A stretch of 64,000 nucleotides of DNA from Anodontia alba (GCA_964016985.1 OZ024826.1:61023012-61087011); one strand, 5' to 3'. Counted from the first letter of the stretch, positions 1-10,711 are shown. The notes: generated by a model from the letters alone, not told the origin. Numbers and translations are program-made.

Positions 1-286
1 ATGATGATAATAATAATAAAAGTAGAAAGAAAGAAAAGAAAAAAAATAAGAGGAGAGGGAGCAACTACTGTTTCATGGAGGTGGGGCTGTGCTAGCGCTA
101 TAGGCGGCAAAGTGAGACAAAATGAATTTCTCTGCGGCCATTTAATGTCTTTTTTCATAACGTCTGTGCTGCCACAGCCACATCCCCAGAAAAAGTAGAT
201 AGCTCAAACACACCGTGTCGAAGCGCGAAAATAATTAAACAAACAAAGAAGTGGAATTACCGGCATTTGAAAACATACTTAATTAG

Positions 287-364
287 GTGTGTGCGTACGT
301 GCGTGCATGCATGCTGCGTGCGTGCGTGTGTGCGTACGTACGCGCGCGCGGGCATGCATGCGCG
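287..364. repeat. Alternating purine-pyrimidine tract (GT/GC/AC mix)
   Basis: This stretch is almost entirely alternating purine-pyrimidine (GTGTGCGTACGTGCGTGCAT and similar), ending in a CGCGCGCG run. Such sequence is prone to adopt Z-DNA. It is a degenerate microsatellite with no coding signal; the ORFs that cross it are repeat shadows. Confidence 0.8.
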
Positions 365-494
365 TTTTGCGTTTCCTTCTTCACGTTTTTCTTCCTATTT
401 TGTATGCAAAAAATTATAATGCTATATAAAGCACGATATGTAAAAAAATGAGATCGGAAAGGGGAGGAGGTGCCGACCAAAAAAAAAAAAAAAA

Positions 495-690
495 ATTCAT
501 ACAGCACGCAATTACTTCCTGGCATGTCATTGATGAAAATGATGAAGAGTATGGGTCCTAAAATTGAGCCTTGGGGTATACGCCTTGTTTAATTGGTCTT
601 AAACAACTCTGGTTATTTCTGCAAACTAGAAACCAAGGATCTTGGAAAAGTGTTTTATTTCTGGGCCAATCTAAATGCAATATGAAATAT
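495..690 (-). pseudogene. LINE reverse-transcriptase fragment (non-LTR retrotransposon)
   Basis: On the minus strand, positions about 582 to 521 translate to I-P-Q-G-S-I-L-G-P-I-L-F-I-I-F-I-N-D-M-P. This is the signature (G)VPQGSxLGPxLFxxxINDxP block of CR1/Jockey/RTE-type LINE reverse transcriptases. Just upstream, in a different frame, S-C-L-R-P-I-K-Q-G-V precedes it, so an apparent 2-nt insertion near 577-581 breaks the frame. The reading runs on to about 495 and stops at a poly-T run (minus-strand A-tract) before any YADD catalytic motif. This is a dead 5'- and 3'-truncated fragment. The exact LINE clade cannot be told from so short a piece. Confidence 0.75.
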
Positions 691-1650
691 ATGATATTTG
701 ATATATTGTCTCAAACACCGTATCATGTGTCTTTGTTACTGCTTCCATCGGAATAAGTATGGTCTTTTTGAAATGCTGGGTTAAAATGCTTTTGCACAAT
801 TGCTTTAGCTGTGATTTTACTTCTGAACAGTTTTTGATACGTTTATCCCAAAGTTTGGGGCTCTTTGGGGGTCATTGCTTTAATACTGAATCAACAATAA
901 TGTTGACAGGGCTGTAATAGCGTTTTTGCTTACCCATTTTTCTTCTACTTAGATTCAGATAAAGTCATTTAAAAGTATAAAATCTATGATTTAAAATGAT
1001 ATATAACATGATTATGTTACTGCATGGGAAAAACTGAAAAGGGTAAAATATGATTGGAGTTGTTGCTTTAAACAACCCGTAGGTTTACTCTACTGACCGT
1101 CCTAAGGTGGTGGTCCCGGTGTTGGTCTTACTCTTTGTTGCTTTGTGATTTATTCTACGAGGCGATTTGGTTTATGTCTTACCTTGTATCATTTTGTTCT
1201 TGTGCTTTTCAGTCCTGTTAGCATTGCGATTACCTCGCTTGGGGAAGAGAGAGCTAATCTTAGTGCTTTTCGTACGTTTGTTCGATTTGTGCTTGTTTGG
1301 ATTTGTCGGTTTCCTCTTCCTCTTGGTGTCTGGGAAGGGCTGCGGTTTGTGATTGTGGCACTCCCTGGACTTTTCATTTCCTTTTGCGGGATGAACTGTA
1401 TCCTTAAACCCTGAGATAACCACACTCGTATCGGCCGATGGACAGCCGATGATTGACCGATTTCTACGATTTTATAGCGCCGAACAGCGTTTATATTTTA
1501 TTATTATTTAATATCGCCGGTCACTTGATCAAGATGTAGATCGGCCGAAAAACGTCTGAAAATTCTGATCGACCGACAATCTGTTTTGATAAGTTGACAG
1601 TCATCCGACATGACTTAACAGTTCTCCCAATGATAATATTGTTCACACCA
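691..1650. other. No supported gene; probably decayed repeat sequence
   Basis: No recognisable protein, RNA or terminal repeats were found. The region adjoins the LINE fragment and may contain more of its decayed body. An open frame at 1145-1414 has a hydrophobic, unconvincing composition and matches no family I know. Around 1429-1560 there are several GATCGGCCGA-like words in both orientations, without a clear boundary. Confidence 0.4.
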
Positions 1651-1656
1651 TCTATA

Positions 1657-1683
1657 CGAGGGATGTTCGAAATGAATTGCTTA
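1657..1683 (-). repeat. Mariner-type terminal inverted repeat (single end)
   Basis: The sequence CGAGGGATGTTCGAAATGAA, preceded by TA at 1655-1656, resembles the CGAGGGnnGTTCGAAAAGTAA ends of mariner elements. It lies about 45 bp beyond the stop codon of the mariner-type transposase half, where a mariner 3' end belongs. I find no inverted partner upstream of the transposase within 1 kb, so only one end remains. Confidence 0.65.
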
Positions 1684-1726
1684 TTTCTATCTGGAGACTT
1701 CAAATTTCAAGTTAGCCCAAAAGTAC

Positions 1727-2768
1727 TCATTTCATGCCCTCGAAGTACTCCCCGTGGCTAGAAATGCAAAGTTTCAGCCGATGTATCCACTTCTTGAAGG
1801 CGTCACAGTACGCTGATTTGGGCACAGTAATAAGGTACTGATGAATGGCAGATCCAAGTGCCTGTCCTGACTGGTATTTCCGCCCAGCAAGGAATGCTTT
1901 CAATTTCGGAAATAAAAAGAAATCACATGGGGCAAGGTCTGGGGAATACGGGGGATGAGGCAAAACAGTTACTTTTTCTTTCTTCAAAAACGCCGTAACT
2001 ATTGCGGAGGTATGAGCTGGGGCATTGTCATACATGTAGAAGACGGACATGTTTAAAACCAGTGGCAGGGCGTCGTTTCTGATAATACTTTTTCAGTTTC
2101 TTCAGTACTACGTCTTTGTAGTACTTTCCGGTGATGCTTTTGCCCTTTTTCACTGGCACTTTTATTGCGACTCCTTCACCAGAGAAGAAGATTGCATACA
2201 AAACCTTCTTTGTACTCAAAGAACGTTTGGCAATTATTGGGCGTTTGCTGTGTTTAGTGGCCCAGATTTTATTGCTAACCTTTCTGACGGGCTCTCCCAA
2301 CAGCTGAAAATACTGATCTATCTGTTCTTTGGTGACTTCAGCACGCGCCCTTTCTAGATTATCTGGACGCCTTTCTGTAAGTTCAGGGTGTTTTTTTATG
2401 AAACGCTTTAACCATTTTTTAGAGGGACCTTTATCTAAATTCATTTGAGTTTCTCTGTTTGATTTTTTAGCAATGGCGACTACAAGGGTAGATATCATTT
2501 TCCTAGTTAATGGAAACCCTCTGTCAGACATATATGTAATGTAATTACAAAGTGCAGTTTCGTCTGTTGCACTGAGTGTTTTCTTATACACACTTTCTAC
2601 ATTATGCCCTTTGTATTTTCCAAAAGCATGATCATACAGGGTGGATCTAGGAATTTTGCAGGACTTCGCGACAGATCGTATACTTTTCCCAGTCTTAATC
2701 TTGCGCAATGCATTATCCATTTCCTCTCTTGAATAGGCAGGGAGATTGGGATCTCTTAGATTAGGCAT
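1727..2768 (-). pseudogene. Chimeric transposase pseudogene: pogo/CENP-B DNA-binding half joined to mariner DD34D half
   Basis: The minus-strand frame from 2768 to 2028 (246 aa) starts with a pipsqueak-type HTH (residues about 12-50, key residues K-S-I-R-S-V-A and I-P-R-S-T-L-Y-D). It continues as a CENP-B/Tc5-type HTH (about 65-145, with G-P-S-K-K-W and L-T-E-R-R). From about residue 165 it becomes the middle of a mariner transposase (W-A-T-K-H-S-K-R-P, then K-G-K-S-I-T-G-K-Y-Y). An extra 4 nt near 2036-2041 shifts the frame into the second part (2050-1727). That part carries D-N-A-P-A-H-T-S and Y-S-P-D-L-A-P-C-D, the second and third Asp of the DD34D triad with 34 residues between them. The first catalytic Asp segment of either family is missing at the junction, so the protein could not catalyse transposition even without the frameshift. 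The in-frame junction could be a recombination product or a chimeric family. The domain calls are firm; the origin is inference. Confidence 0.85.
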
Positions 2769-3140
2769 TCTGAAATGAAAGGTGGATCCTTTTCAAATAT
2801 TTTGCCAAGGAAAAAAATGAGAGTAAATAAGATAGAGCATATACATTTTCAAAAAAAAAAAAGAAGAAGAAAAAGAAGATACAAAAATATACTGATAGGA
2901 TACTGAAGTACTGAAGAAGAACAAGAAAAAGAAGAAGAAACAGAAGCAGAAGAAAAATACTCCTGGCCTGTTCGTGAGAGACATTTGGCATTCATGTAAT
3001 TATTGTGACTAGTCCGATTTTAAAGCAAAACATAACAAGAAGTATTTGAGAATTTGGAAAGGTTTATAGATTTTTACATTAAGAGTAGCATTTATTATTC
3101 AGTAAGCACCACCACCCTCTCTCTCCCCTCCCCCCACCAA

Positions 3141-3141
<1 letters not shown>
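2769..3141. other. Purine-rich low-complexity spacer
   Basis: Positions 2850-2955 are dominated by A and GAA/GAAGAA runs, which produce spurious Phe- and Leu-rich open frames on the minus strand. No gene or mobile-element end was recognised here. Confidence 0.5.

Positions 3142-3204
<63 letters not shown>
3142..3204. repeat. (CA)n microsatellite
   Basis: An uninterrupted CA dinucleotide tract of about 31 units, preceded by a C-rich stretch. Confidence 0.98.
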
Positions 3205-3206
<2 letters not shown>

Positions 3207-3896
3207 CTTTCCCGCCTCTTCTCCGTTGTGCACTGACAAAATATCTGTTATTTATATCTGTAATTGGATGTGAAGCTTTCTGACCTGAAAGATAAAATAA
3301 TGTACGCTCCCTCAGGCTGATGACGTTTGTTTACGTTGTGCTATATTTAGAATTTAACCGGTGTCGAGATGTGGACCTCAGAGATGCGGACAAGAGTACA
3401 ATTCTCTTTAATTTCTCGAAAAGTAGGTCGAACTTAAATACAAGACTTACATTTTTTGTTAGGTGAGTAAAAACTCTACCCAAAGTTGATAATTAGACTA
3501 TTCAACTGTATTTAGTTATGGTGAAATCACTGCGTTGATTATCGGTGTACTGTCTCTGACGTGAATCCCTCTTCGACAAACATCGTCTGTAAAAAATACG
3601 TTGACGCGCTCGAGACGCGAAAAGCACGCGAAAGTGTCGAGAATAGGACCACAAAACGTGACTGTAATTGGTTTTAAATTGGAAGAGGTGCTTTTCCTTC
3701 AAAACAAGAAAAGATCGTAAAGGTGTCCGATGGGGGTACCCTGTCCGATGGGGGTACACTCACGCTACCTGATTTCGGTGCATTTTTGATGGACTCTACA
3801 CCAGACTCAAATTTCTGCAACACACACACAGGACAGAATTATTTGAGGAGACCCAAGCATCTTTCCCATGTTAACATACATAAAGCATGTATAACC

Positions 3897-3938
<42 letters not shown>

Positions 3939-4690
3939 AGTTCATTTTTCTTTCTATCTCGAAAAAGTCTATCAAAGCTATGAGACACCAATAGATTAAA
4001 TTATAAACGGCCCATACATTTACAGGCCTCCGTGAAATACAAAGTACCCCTAGGTGGCCAGTCTATTCTATTCTTTTTTACCCCGCTGAGGTCCTCATCA
4101 TTGACTGCTTACGTCATTTACTGATTAACTGTGACATCATCAATGTAGTGTTAAAAAGAACGCACTGTACACAAGCTGAAATTCGTCTGAATTATGAAAT
4201 TATTAAGTACTTTAACTTTTAGATTTATTTCTCGCAAAGTGACAAATGAAGGATTTAATGATATATCATGCCTGAGTGGTAGAACAGCCTCTTCAGATTT
4301 GGACCGAAAAACTGAAGGTAAATCATTTTGTTTACAGTTACAGACTTTTTTCTGTCTTCTTTCCTCATATTGTTGAAAAGTGTTTGATTTTTTGGTTCAT
4401 GGCATATAGCTATTTTCGTGGCATTTGCTTAATTTTCAGTTAGCCGAAAAGTGTTATTGTTTTCTGTCTGCTGATAATCGTAGTTACAGTGTCAAAATCC
4501 GACTGGTTCTATTGCGTTACGCTAAGGCTAGCTAATCGCTGAAATGTAATCGATTATCAGTCCTGCCATTGTGATCGATAATCGATCAGTAATCACTGAA
4601 GATTTGATCATAATTTTACCTTTCTGAGCATGACTCTTACCATTCGTTATACTTTATTGTATGTATTCGGTCAGACAGGCCACTTGAACA
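3205..4690. other. Unassigned sequence with a poly-A tract
   Basis: No gene was recognised. A pure A run lies at 3903-3936. The phrase TGTCCGATGGGGGTAC is duplicated side by side near 3725-3755. The short open frames here have no family features. Confidence 0.4.
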
Positions 4691-4750
4691 AACAGTGTAG
4701 ACCCTGATGAGACGCAGCAAACGCAGCGTCTCATCAGGGTCTACACTGTT
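4691..4750. repeat. Perfect 25-bp foldback (family H1)
   Basis: Arms 4691-4715 and 4726-4750 are exact reverse complements (outer bases AACAGTGTAGACCCTGATGA) around a 10-nt loop. Related but imperfect foldbacks with the same core (CAAACAGTGnAGACCCTGATCAGA) occur at 29727-29795, 32873-32939, 46031-46097, 56884-56950 and, partly, 63788-63838. It is therefore a dispersed family. The copies at 32873, 46031 and 56884 come from the segmental duplication. Confidence 0.9.
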
Positions 4751-4888
4751 TTCCACTCATCCAGCAATTTTCAGACACAACAGTGAGTAGTAAGCTGTAG
4801 TTCAAATTTTAGATTAAGTATGGTAAGGAGTTGAGTATGCTTATGACGCACTATGATGATATCGCCAGGTGAATCATTCTACATTAGT

Positions 4889-4923
<35 letters not shown>

Positions 4924-6319
4924 ATTTTTATTGAAAAAAAATATGTGTATATTTCTTGCAATTTTAAAACATCCTTAAAGATTCACGAAAAGAAAAAATC
5001 ATTTTAAGAAAATAACTGTTTCTCGCCAGTTTTCAATTCGCGCGATTGGTAGCTTTGGCATGAATCAGCTGAGAGACATGGGCCGGATACAGCGATGGCT
5101 TTCATGCGTGTTAACTACTGTGCTTTCGACATCTTTCAGAAACTCGTTTTTTGCTTGGCGCTTTACACAGAAGAAGTAAATTTGCAAACTTTTGTCATGC
5201 TTTAATGCAAAACCATTTGTCGTAACTACCTATGCACAAAAAGTTTTATTGTAGTCAACGAGTTTTAAAAAATCAAATATTTTCATTTTTTTCCCATAGT
5301 AAATATGAAGGCAAATTATGCAAAAATCTGTAGGATAGGTAACTTGGAAGCCGATTTTCAACAACTTCCTCTTGTTCAATTTTTCTGAAATTTTCACAAT
5401 ATTATTGTGAAACATCGATGATTTAAACTCAGCAAAGAAAACTAGAAAAATATTTTCTTCAACAAAAATTCCAAAAATCACTTTACTATAAAAATTGCAT
5501 AGGTCAGAACAATTTTTGGCCGTAAATTTAATTTTAGTTTACATATTTGACAACAAAACACAGAAACAGAAAAGACAAATGGCTTCTGATAAGATATGGT
5601 CAATCGGAACAAAATATTTTCATTTAAAACAAAACGCCAAGCAAAAGAACGTCTTTCCAAGTGATGTCGAAAGGACAGTAACGTCAGTCGGGTTATTATC
5701 GGACAAGGGTAGTAATCGGACAAAGTCAAACAATTATTAATTCCCTGTGCTTAATATTTTCCTGAAGCAAACTAAAGGCAGCTGGGTACCAACCATTCTT
5801 TCCCGCCATCAGCAGTAGCAACTTGGTGACGCACAGGGTAGGCACACCTTTAAGAATCAGGGCAAAACTAAGTATACCCAGTAAAATACCTCCACTTCCG
5901 GTTGTTACTACTATTTTCAGTTTACGTTAAAACTCATATCTGCATTTTCTTTAAAAGTTTATTTGTCATAGTTGAGTTTTAAAATTGGCATCAGCCTTGT
6001 GTGTATCGGTAAATGGCATCTATTTATACATTGATCGGTTTAGTGTATTGGAATCATGAGTGAACCGAATGAACCCAGTTATGGGAATTATCGGACGATT
6101 TCACATTCAATCACGTTGCAGTCAAAACAATAATAAGGGTACCATGTGCACACAGCACGACGGGGTTCCAGTAACGTGGCCAGTTTAGCATTTAAACAAA
6201 CTGGGTATCTTTTATGGTCTTTTTCAAATATGTTTTTCTCGTGATAATTCAGTGTTCATTTTAATATATGCATTCCATTAAACATGTGTGTTCGATTCGT
6301 CTTTTCCCTGTAAACCGCC

Positions 6320-6321
<2 letters not shown>
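4751..6321. other. Unassigned sequence with a poly-T tract
   Basis: A pure T run lies at 4891-4921. No open frame longer than about 85 codons and no recognisable domain or terminal repeat was seen. Confidence 0.4.
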
Positions 6322-6372
<51 letters not shown>

Positions 6373-6377
6373 TGTGT
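6322..6377. repeat. (GT)n microsatellite
   Basis: A GT dinucleotide tract with one GTAT interruption near its right end. It lies about 50 bp upstream of the decayed pogo-type transposase. Confidence 0.97.
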
Positions 6378-6429
6378 AAATACTTAGAGTCCTTTTTCGT
6401 ATTTCATCAAGGGTACTGCTTTCTGAAAG

Positions 6430-8898
6430 ATGTTTAAATGTAGAAGTAAAGTAAGGCGGCAGTGGGATCCTGTTGCAATGAATGCAGCTATTAAATACTA
6501 CAAGGAGCAAATAAAAAATGACAATCCTATATCTATAAGAGATGTCGCATAACAATTTGTGTTCCGGAGTCTTCTCTTGGTGACCGAATCAGTGGAAGGG
6601 TGTCATTAGTGCAAGACATAAAACCAGGCCCGAGCCCCACACTTTCTAAAGATGACGAATCAAAAGTAGTGGAATACATTAAAGTGTGCACACAAATAGG
6701 CTTCGGCCGAACAAAACAACAAATTCTGTCGTTAGTTGGTGGCATAGTTGCAAAAAGCCAGACTCCTACTAAGTTCAAGGACAGGAAGCCTGGAAATGAT
6801 TGGTGGCTCGGGTTCTTAGCTAGATGGCCACAAGTTAAACTATGTAATCCTCAATCACTGCCCCTAGAAAGTGCAATTGCATTGAATCCCAGTGTGGTTA
6901 AAAACTACTTTGATTTGCTTCACCAGATCATGACTAAATACTCACTCCTGGATAAGCCGCAGAGAATCTACAATGCGGATGAGACCGCCATGCCTATGGA
7001 CCCAAAACCACCGAAAATTGTTAAACTTGTTGGGCAAGATGCACACACGCAGATTAGTGGTAATAAAACGAATATTACTGTTGTTGCCTGTGCTTCTGCA
7101 TCTGGGGTTTTGATGCCCCCACATGTAATTTTCAAGGGTAAAAGGGGTTTGGATCGGGATATGTTTCAAGGTTTGCCTCCATGTACGCGTGTGTGCATCA
7201 GCCCAAATGGCTGGATTGATAGTGAACTATTTGAAACCTGGGTGACAGAACATTTTGTTAAACACATTCCCCCCTGCTAGACCAGTGTTCTTGTTAATTG
7301 ACGGGCACAGTACACATGTCCGGCTTGACGTGGCAAGAAAATGTACAGAGAATGGAATCATTCTCTTTGCTCTGCCACCGCACACAACCCAAAAGTTACA
7401 ATTCCTCAACAGAGGCTGTTTCAAACCCCTAAAAGATAACTTTAGGAAAGAGGTTAATCAATATATGGAAGAAAACCCTGGAAAATCTGTGAACAGATTC
7501 GTCTTTGGGAAACTCTTTGAAAAGGTTTATGCTAAGAGCATCAGTCCATCAACAATCATTAACTCCTTCTCAAAATGTGGTATCTTCCCGTATAACCCCA
7601 AAGTCATACTCGAGAGCACCGATCTAGCCCCCTCGTTGGTTGGTAATACAGAGGCAAACATCACCTGCATTTCAGATTGCATTGGAAGCCACGGGTTTGT
7701 TTGATCCTACATCTCAACCTAAGACAACTGCTGTCAGTGATATCACGGAGCTACAACCATCTATTTCACCTGAACAGGGAAATGAAGTAGCTGAATCACC
7801 ATGCGCGACTATATCCATACCCGCTGTAGCTCGCTTACCATGTGAAACTGCATCCGCTTCAGATGTGGCTCGTTTACCATGTGAAACTGCATCCGTATCC
7901 ACTGAAGCTGGCTTTCCATGCGTATCTGTATCCGAATCCGCTGTATTTCCCTTAGGCTACCATGCGCGACTGCATCCGCCCCGGCTATAGCTGGCTTACC
8001 ATGCGCGACTGCTCCCTTACCTCCTGTTGTGACAATCGCGATGTCAGAGATACCCGAAAATGCGAGTAATGACCCTATTGACATTAATGTTGTTTTGCTT
8101 GCGGACGAATCGTCAAAAGAAAACGTTGAAATGTTCTTGTCTGATCTCAGTGCCAACTGTATGGGTGACATATACGTTTCCGAAAACGCCACTTTTCCGG
8201 TCGCTGATAGTGCACCTGCAAATTGTGTTCGGTTGCATCATGCATACACGGATGCACTCAATGAAATAACTACCGATAATCACACCGGCCTAGATCCTGA
8301 TATATCTCAGCTTAGCACATCCAGTTGTATTTCAAGAGCCGTTGAAAGTTGGTAAATGAAAGTTTGTGTGGCCTTTTAAAAAGATCTAAGGATTCCGTGA
8401 ATCCACAGAAAAAGAAACGGAAGTTTATTGTAAATGCTAGAGCTTTAACGGAGTATGAATGGTTCCAAAAAGCAGAGGAAAAAGAGAGAAAGAGAAAGGA
8501 AATCGAGAGAGAAAGAGAGGAAAAGAAAAGATAGGTTAGATAGAAAAAGAGTGAAAGAAACGCTCAAATTAAAGAAGCATACCAAAATTGTTTTGCCTAA
8601 ACCGCCCGCAAAAAATAAGGCTTCAGCAAAATGTCTCAAGAAAAAAACTGCCAATGTTCCTTCAACAGCAAAACAAAAGCCGCGCGCAAAAGGTGTCACG
8701 TTAAAAAGATCTGCGATCAGGCCGTGTCAATGTCCGCACTGTGATGGTACATATATGGAGGAGAAACAGACTGAAATAGAAAGGTTTTGGGTCCAATGCT
8801 ATGTCTGCGAAAAATGGATGCACGGTGATGGTTGGTTACCAGTAGGCTTCTTTGCAAACATTGACGGTCCATTCAGATGCCCAGATTGTTGGGATTAA
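6430..8898 (+). pseudogene. Pogo/Tigger-like (DDE_1 superfamily) transposase pseudogene
   Basis: The likely start is ATG 6430, which opens a pipsqueak-type HTH (R-R-Q-W-D-P-V-A-M-N-A-A-I). It is cut by a TAA at 6550-6552 and a frame change, and resumes as V-P-E-S-S-L-G-D-R-I-S-G-R-V before 6600. A CENP-B-type HTH follows, then the DDE core: first Asp at 6978 (Y-N-A-D-E-T), second at 7300 (L-L-I-D-G-H-S-T-H). The third position reads F-L-N-R-G at 7402-7416, where the family has P-L-D-x-G, so the last catalytic Asp is Asn. A run of six C (7269-7274) shifts the frame. Further shifts occur near 7690, in the repeats near 7950, near 8345 and near 8455. The C-terminus (8455-8898) is strongly basic, then forms a PHD-like finger (C-P-H-C ... 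W-V-Q-C-Y-V-C-E-K-W-M-H ... C-P-D-C) with Gly where the Cys of H-x-x-C is expected. It is dead by several independent lesions. Its element ends were not found. Confidence 0.88.
7800..8010 (+). repeat. 39-bp (13-codon) tandem repeat within the transposase linker
   Basis: About four or five diverged copies of a unit whose translation ends L-P-C (for example V-A-R-L-P-C-E-T-A-S) lie between the DDE domain and the basic C-terminal region. The period of 39 bp is a multiple of three. The reading frame changes inside the array near 7950, so the array probably carries one of the indels that disable the gene. Confidence 0.7.
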
Positions 8899-9155
8899 GT
8901 AACAGTAAAACTGCGAAAAAAGGATACATGAAATCTGAAATATTTCAGTTGTTCAAGTTTGTTAACGTAGATGTTTTGTTGAAGAATTTTAGAATTGCCA
9001 GTTCGCCTATTACATGAATCATGCAATGTAAACTTATGCCATATGCCCAAGAAAGAGGTATTTCCATTACTTCCTATTTAAAGTTGGACCAAAGCTATCG
9101 GGCTCGTCTGTTCATAACTACGCAGGTTAGTTAATGTTATGAAATGAGCCGGGGC

Positions 9156-9360
9156 ACAGCAATTCCTACAATTTGCATGTGTGCCCAGTGAAGACTCAGA
9201 TCAGCCTGTGCGTCCGCGCAGTCTGACCAGAGTCTCCGCTGGAAGCATATATATATGCTTTGGGCCTTATCTGTCCTTGGAGGCTGAAAGCACACGGCGA
9301 AGGCTCTGCTCAGACGCCGCGGGTATGTCTCCGCTGGGCATATACTAGTAGGAATCGCTG
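9156..9360. mobile_element. Foldback MITE (family H2)
   Basis: The left end CAGCAATTCCTACAATTTGC is mirrored by the right end ...TAGTAGGAATCGCTG. The interior pairs imperfectly around a (AT)n segment near 9250 and contains the phrase CAGCCTGTGCGTCCGCGCAG. A second copy with the same ends lies at 18228-18470, and a more distant relative at about 30972-31110. No coding capacity. It is probably a non-autonomous element; target-site duplications were not resolved. Confidence 0.65.
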
Positions 9361-9497
9361 TGTAACTCAGCTTTTATATTAAATCAGTTATGCTTAAAAT
9401 GCCATTATCTACCATGTGGAAGTCGGACAAGAATAATCCACGCATTGGTCTGGATTTAAATCGGATGCAAAGGTAAAGGATTAAGCAGTAAAAACTG

Positions 9498-9884
9498 ATG
9501 CATTTGTTTACAGATGAAGATATTATTGAAGCTGTTTATGCTGTGGGGATGCATCACTTTGGCGAAAGGTCTCTGAATATAGGACATAAGTACGTTTCGA
9601 AAGCCGAGCCAACAAATAGCAATGATAAACATGCAGTTGCAATTTACAAAGCTGAACAGAAGGTGGGGTACTTGAAGAGAGATCATGCAAGACATATATC
9701 TCGTCTATACAAAATAAATGTTGTTAAAACTGATCCCGGTATATTGTTAAAGCCAAAATTTGAACCAGTGATCAGGAATAGAAGAGTTGGGCCAGAGCAA
9801 CGGTGTAATGTGGGTTTCTTTTGTGATGAATCAAATGTAGCATGTGCATCAGAAGTCTTAAAAGTCGTCACCATTTTTAGATAG
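9498..9884 (+). CDS. HIRAN-like domain protein (possibly one exon or a fragment)
   Basis: This 128-aa open frame contains a HIRAN-like core at residues about 30-72: G-H-K-Y-V-S-K-A-E-P-T-N-S-N-D-K-H-A-V-A-I-Y, then K-V-G-Y-L-K-R-D-H-A. The E-P-x-N-x-x-D-x-x-A-V-x-V-Y and V-G-Y-(I/L) spacing is characteristic. In well-studied members (HLTF, Rad5) HIRAN binds 3' single-stranded DNA ends. Short HIRAN-only ORFs are also common in invertebrate repeats, so a role in DNA repair cannot be inferred. No helicase or nuclease domain adjoins it. A TTTGTTTACAG at 9503-9513 could be a splice acceptor, so ATG 9498 may not be the real start. It lies 600 bp downstream of the dead pogo-type element in the same orientation; a link between them is unproven. 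Confidence 0.6.
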   Translation: MHLFTDEDIIEAVYAVGMHHFGERSLNIGHKYVSKAEPTNSNDKHAVAIYKAEQKVGYLKRDHARHISRLYKINVVKTDPGILLKPKFEPVIRNRRVGPEQRCNVGFFCDESNVACASEVLKVVTIFR

Positions 9885-10711
9885 AGTACCGTCATAAACT
9901 CATAGATTGTCATTTTAAAACTAAAAACCTGTCTCATTTCAGTGTTTGACGCGATAACTCGACTGTTCAACGAAAACAGCCACTGGAAGGCTTTCCAAAA
10001 AAGTTCTATTTTTCTTGCTTTTTTTTGTATTGTAAACATAGCGTTTAAAACGGGCACGAAGTTAACATTGCATCAATCAATTGAGAAAATATTTTAACTT
10101 GCTGGAAAGTTACACTGATTGCACAGTTTCTATTCATTTAATGTTTATAGAGGGATATCTGGTTTTCGCACAAAAAGTCGCCTTATTGCATTTTAAATAC
10201 TGAGATCAGACAGAGTTTAGCTTTTGGTGTTTTGCATTCAGTCACACCTAACTGTTAAATAGCCGCGTCACAGGAAAAGTCGTGGTCGGACATTCAGTTA
10301 GTCGTTAACATTCCCAGCCGGTTTAGTGAGACTACATGCTCAGTTCTTTTGCTGATGTTTTCCCTGTGCTACTGCTAACGTGACTGAACAGCAAAGAAAC
10401 CGGCGGATGCCGCATGCGCAGCAGTTTCGCAGTTGTGCATCCTCGCCGGAACCTTTCCTGTCTGTTTTTCCCATGACGTGGCTCGTTTTATTGTTATCAT
10501 GTTGTTTTAAAGTTCTTCCCGATACTCTTTAAATATTAGAATATTAAGTTTTGTAAATTCACCTCTTCAGATCGACCTCATATTTCCATCAATGAACTCT
10601 TTAAATTGTCACATCTGTTTAAAATAGACGTTATTGACGTGCAGGTCAACGTTTCCTGCTGCCGTTGCCGAAGGCAATGTTGGCTATGCCCGTATTTTTT
10701 ATTATTATTAT

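Noticed and set aside
283..525. 80-codon open frame on the minus strand
   Set aside because: It is made of LINE RT remnant, a poly-Phe run from poly-T and translated alternating GT/GC repeat.
1145..1414. 89-codon hydrophobic ORF
   Set aside because: Three frames overlap with similar length and none has recognisable features or a plausible context.
9473..9513. A 41-bp intron upstream of the HIRAN-like ORF with a start at 9414
   Set aside because: The donor and acceptor look acceptable, but joining them gives a stop in the expected frame; the intron would also be shorter than is usual in metazoans.
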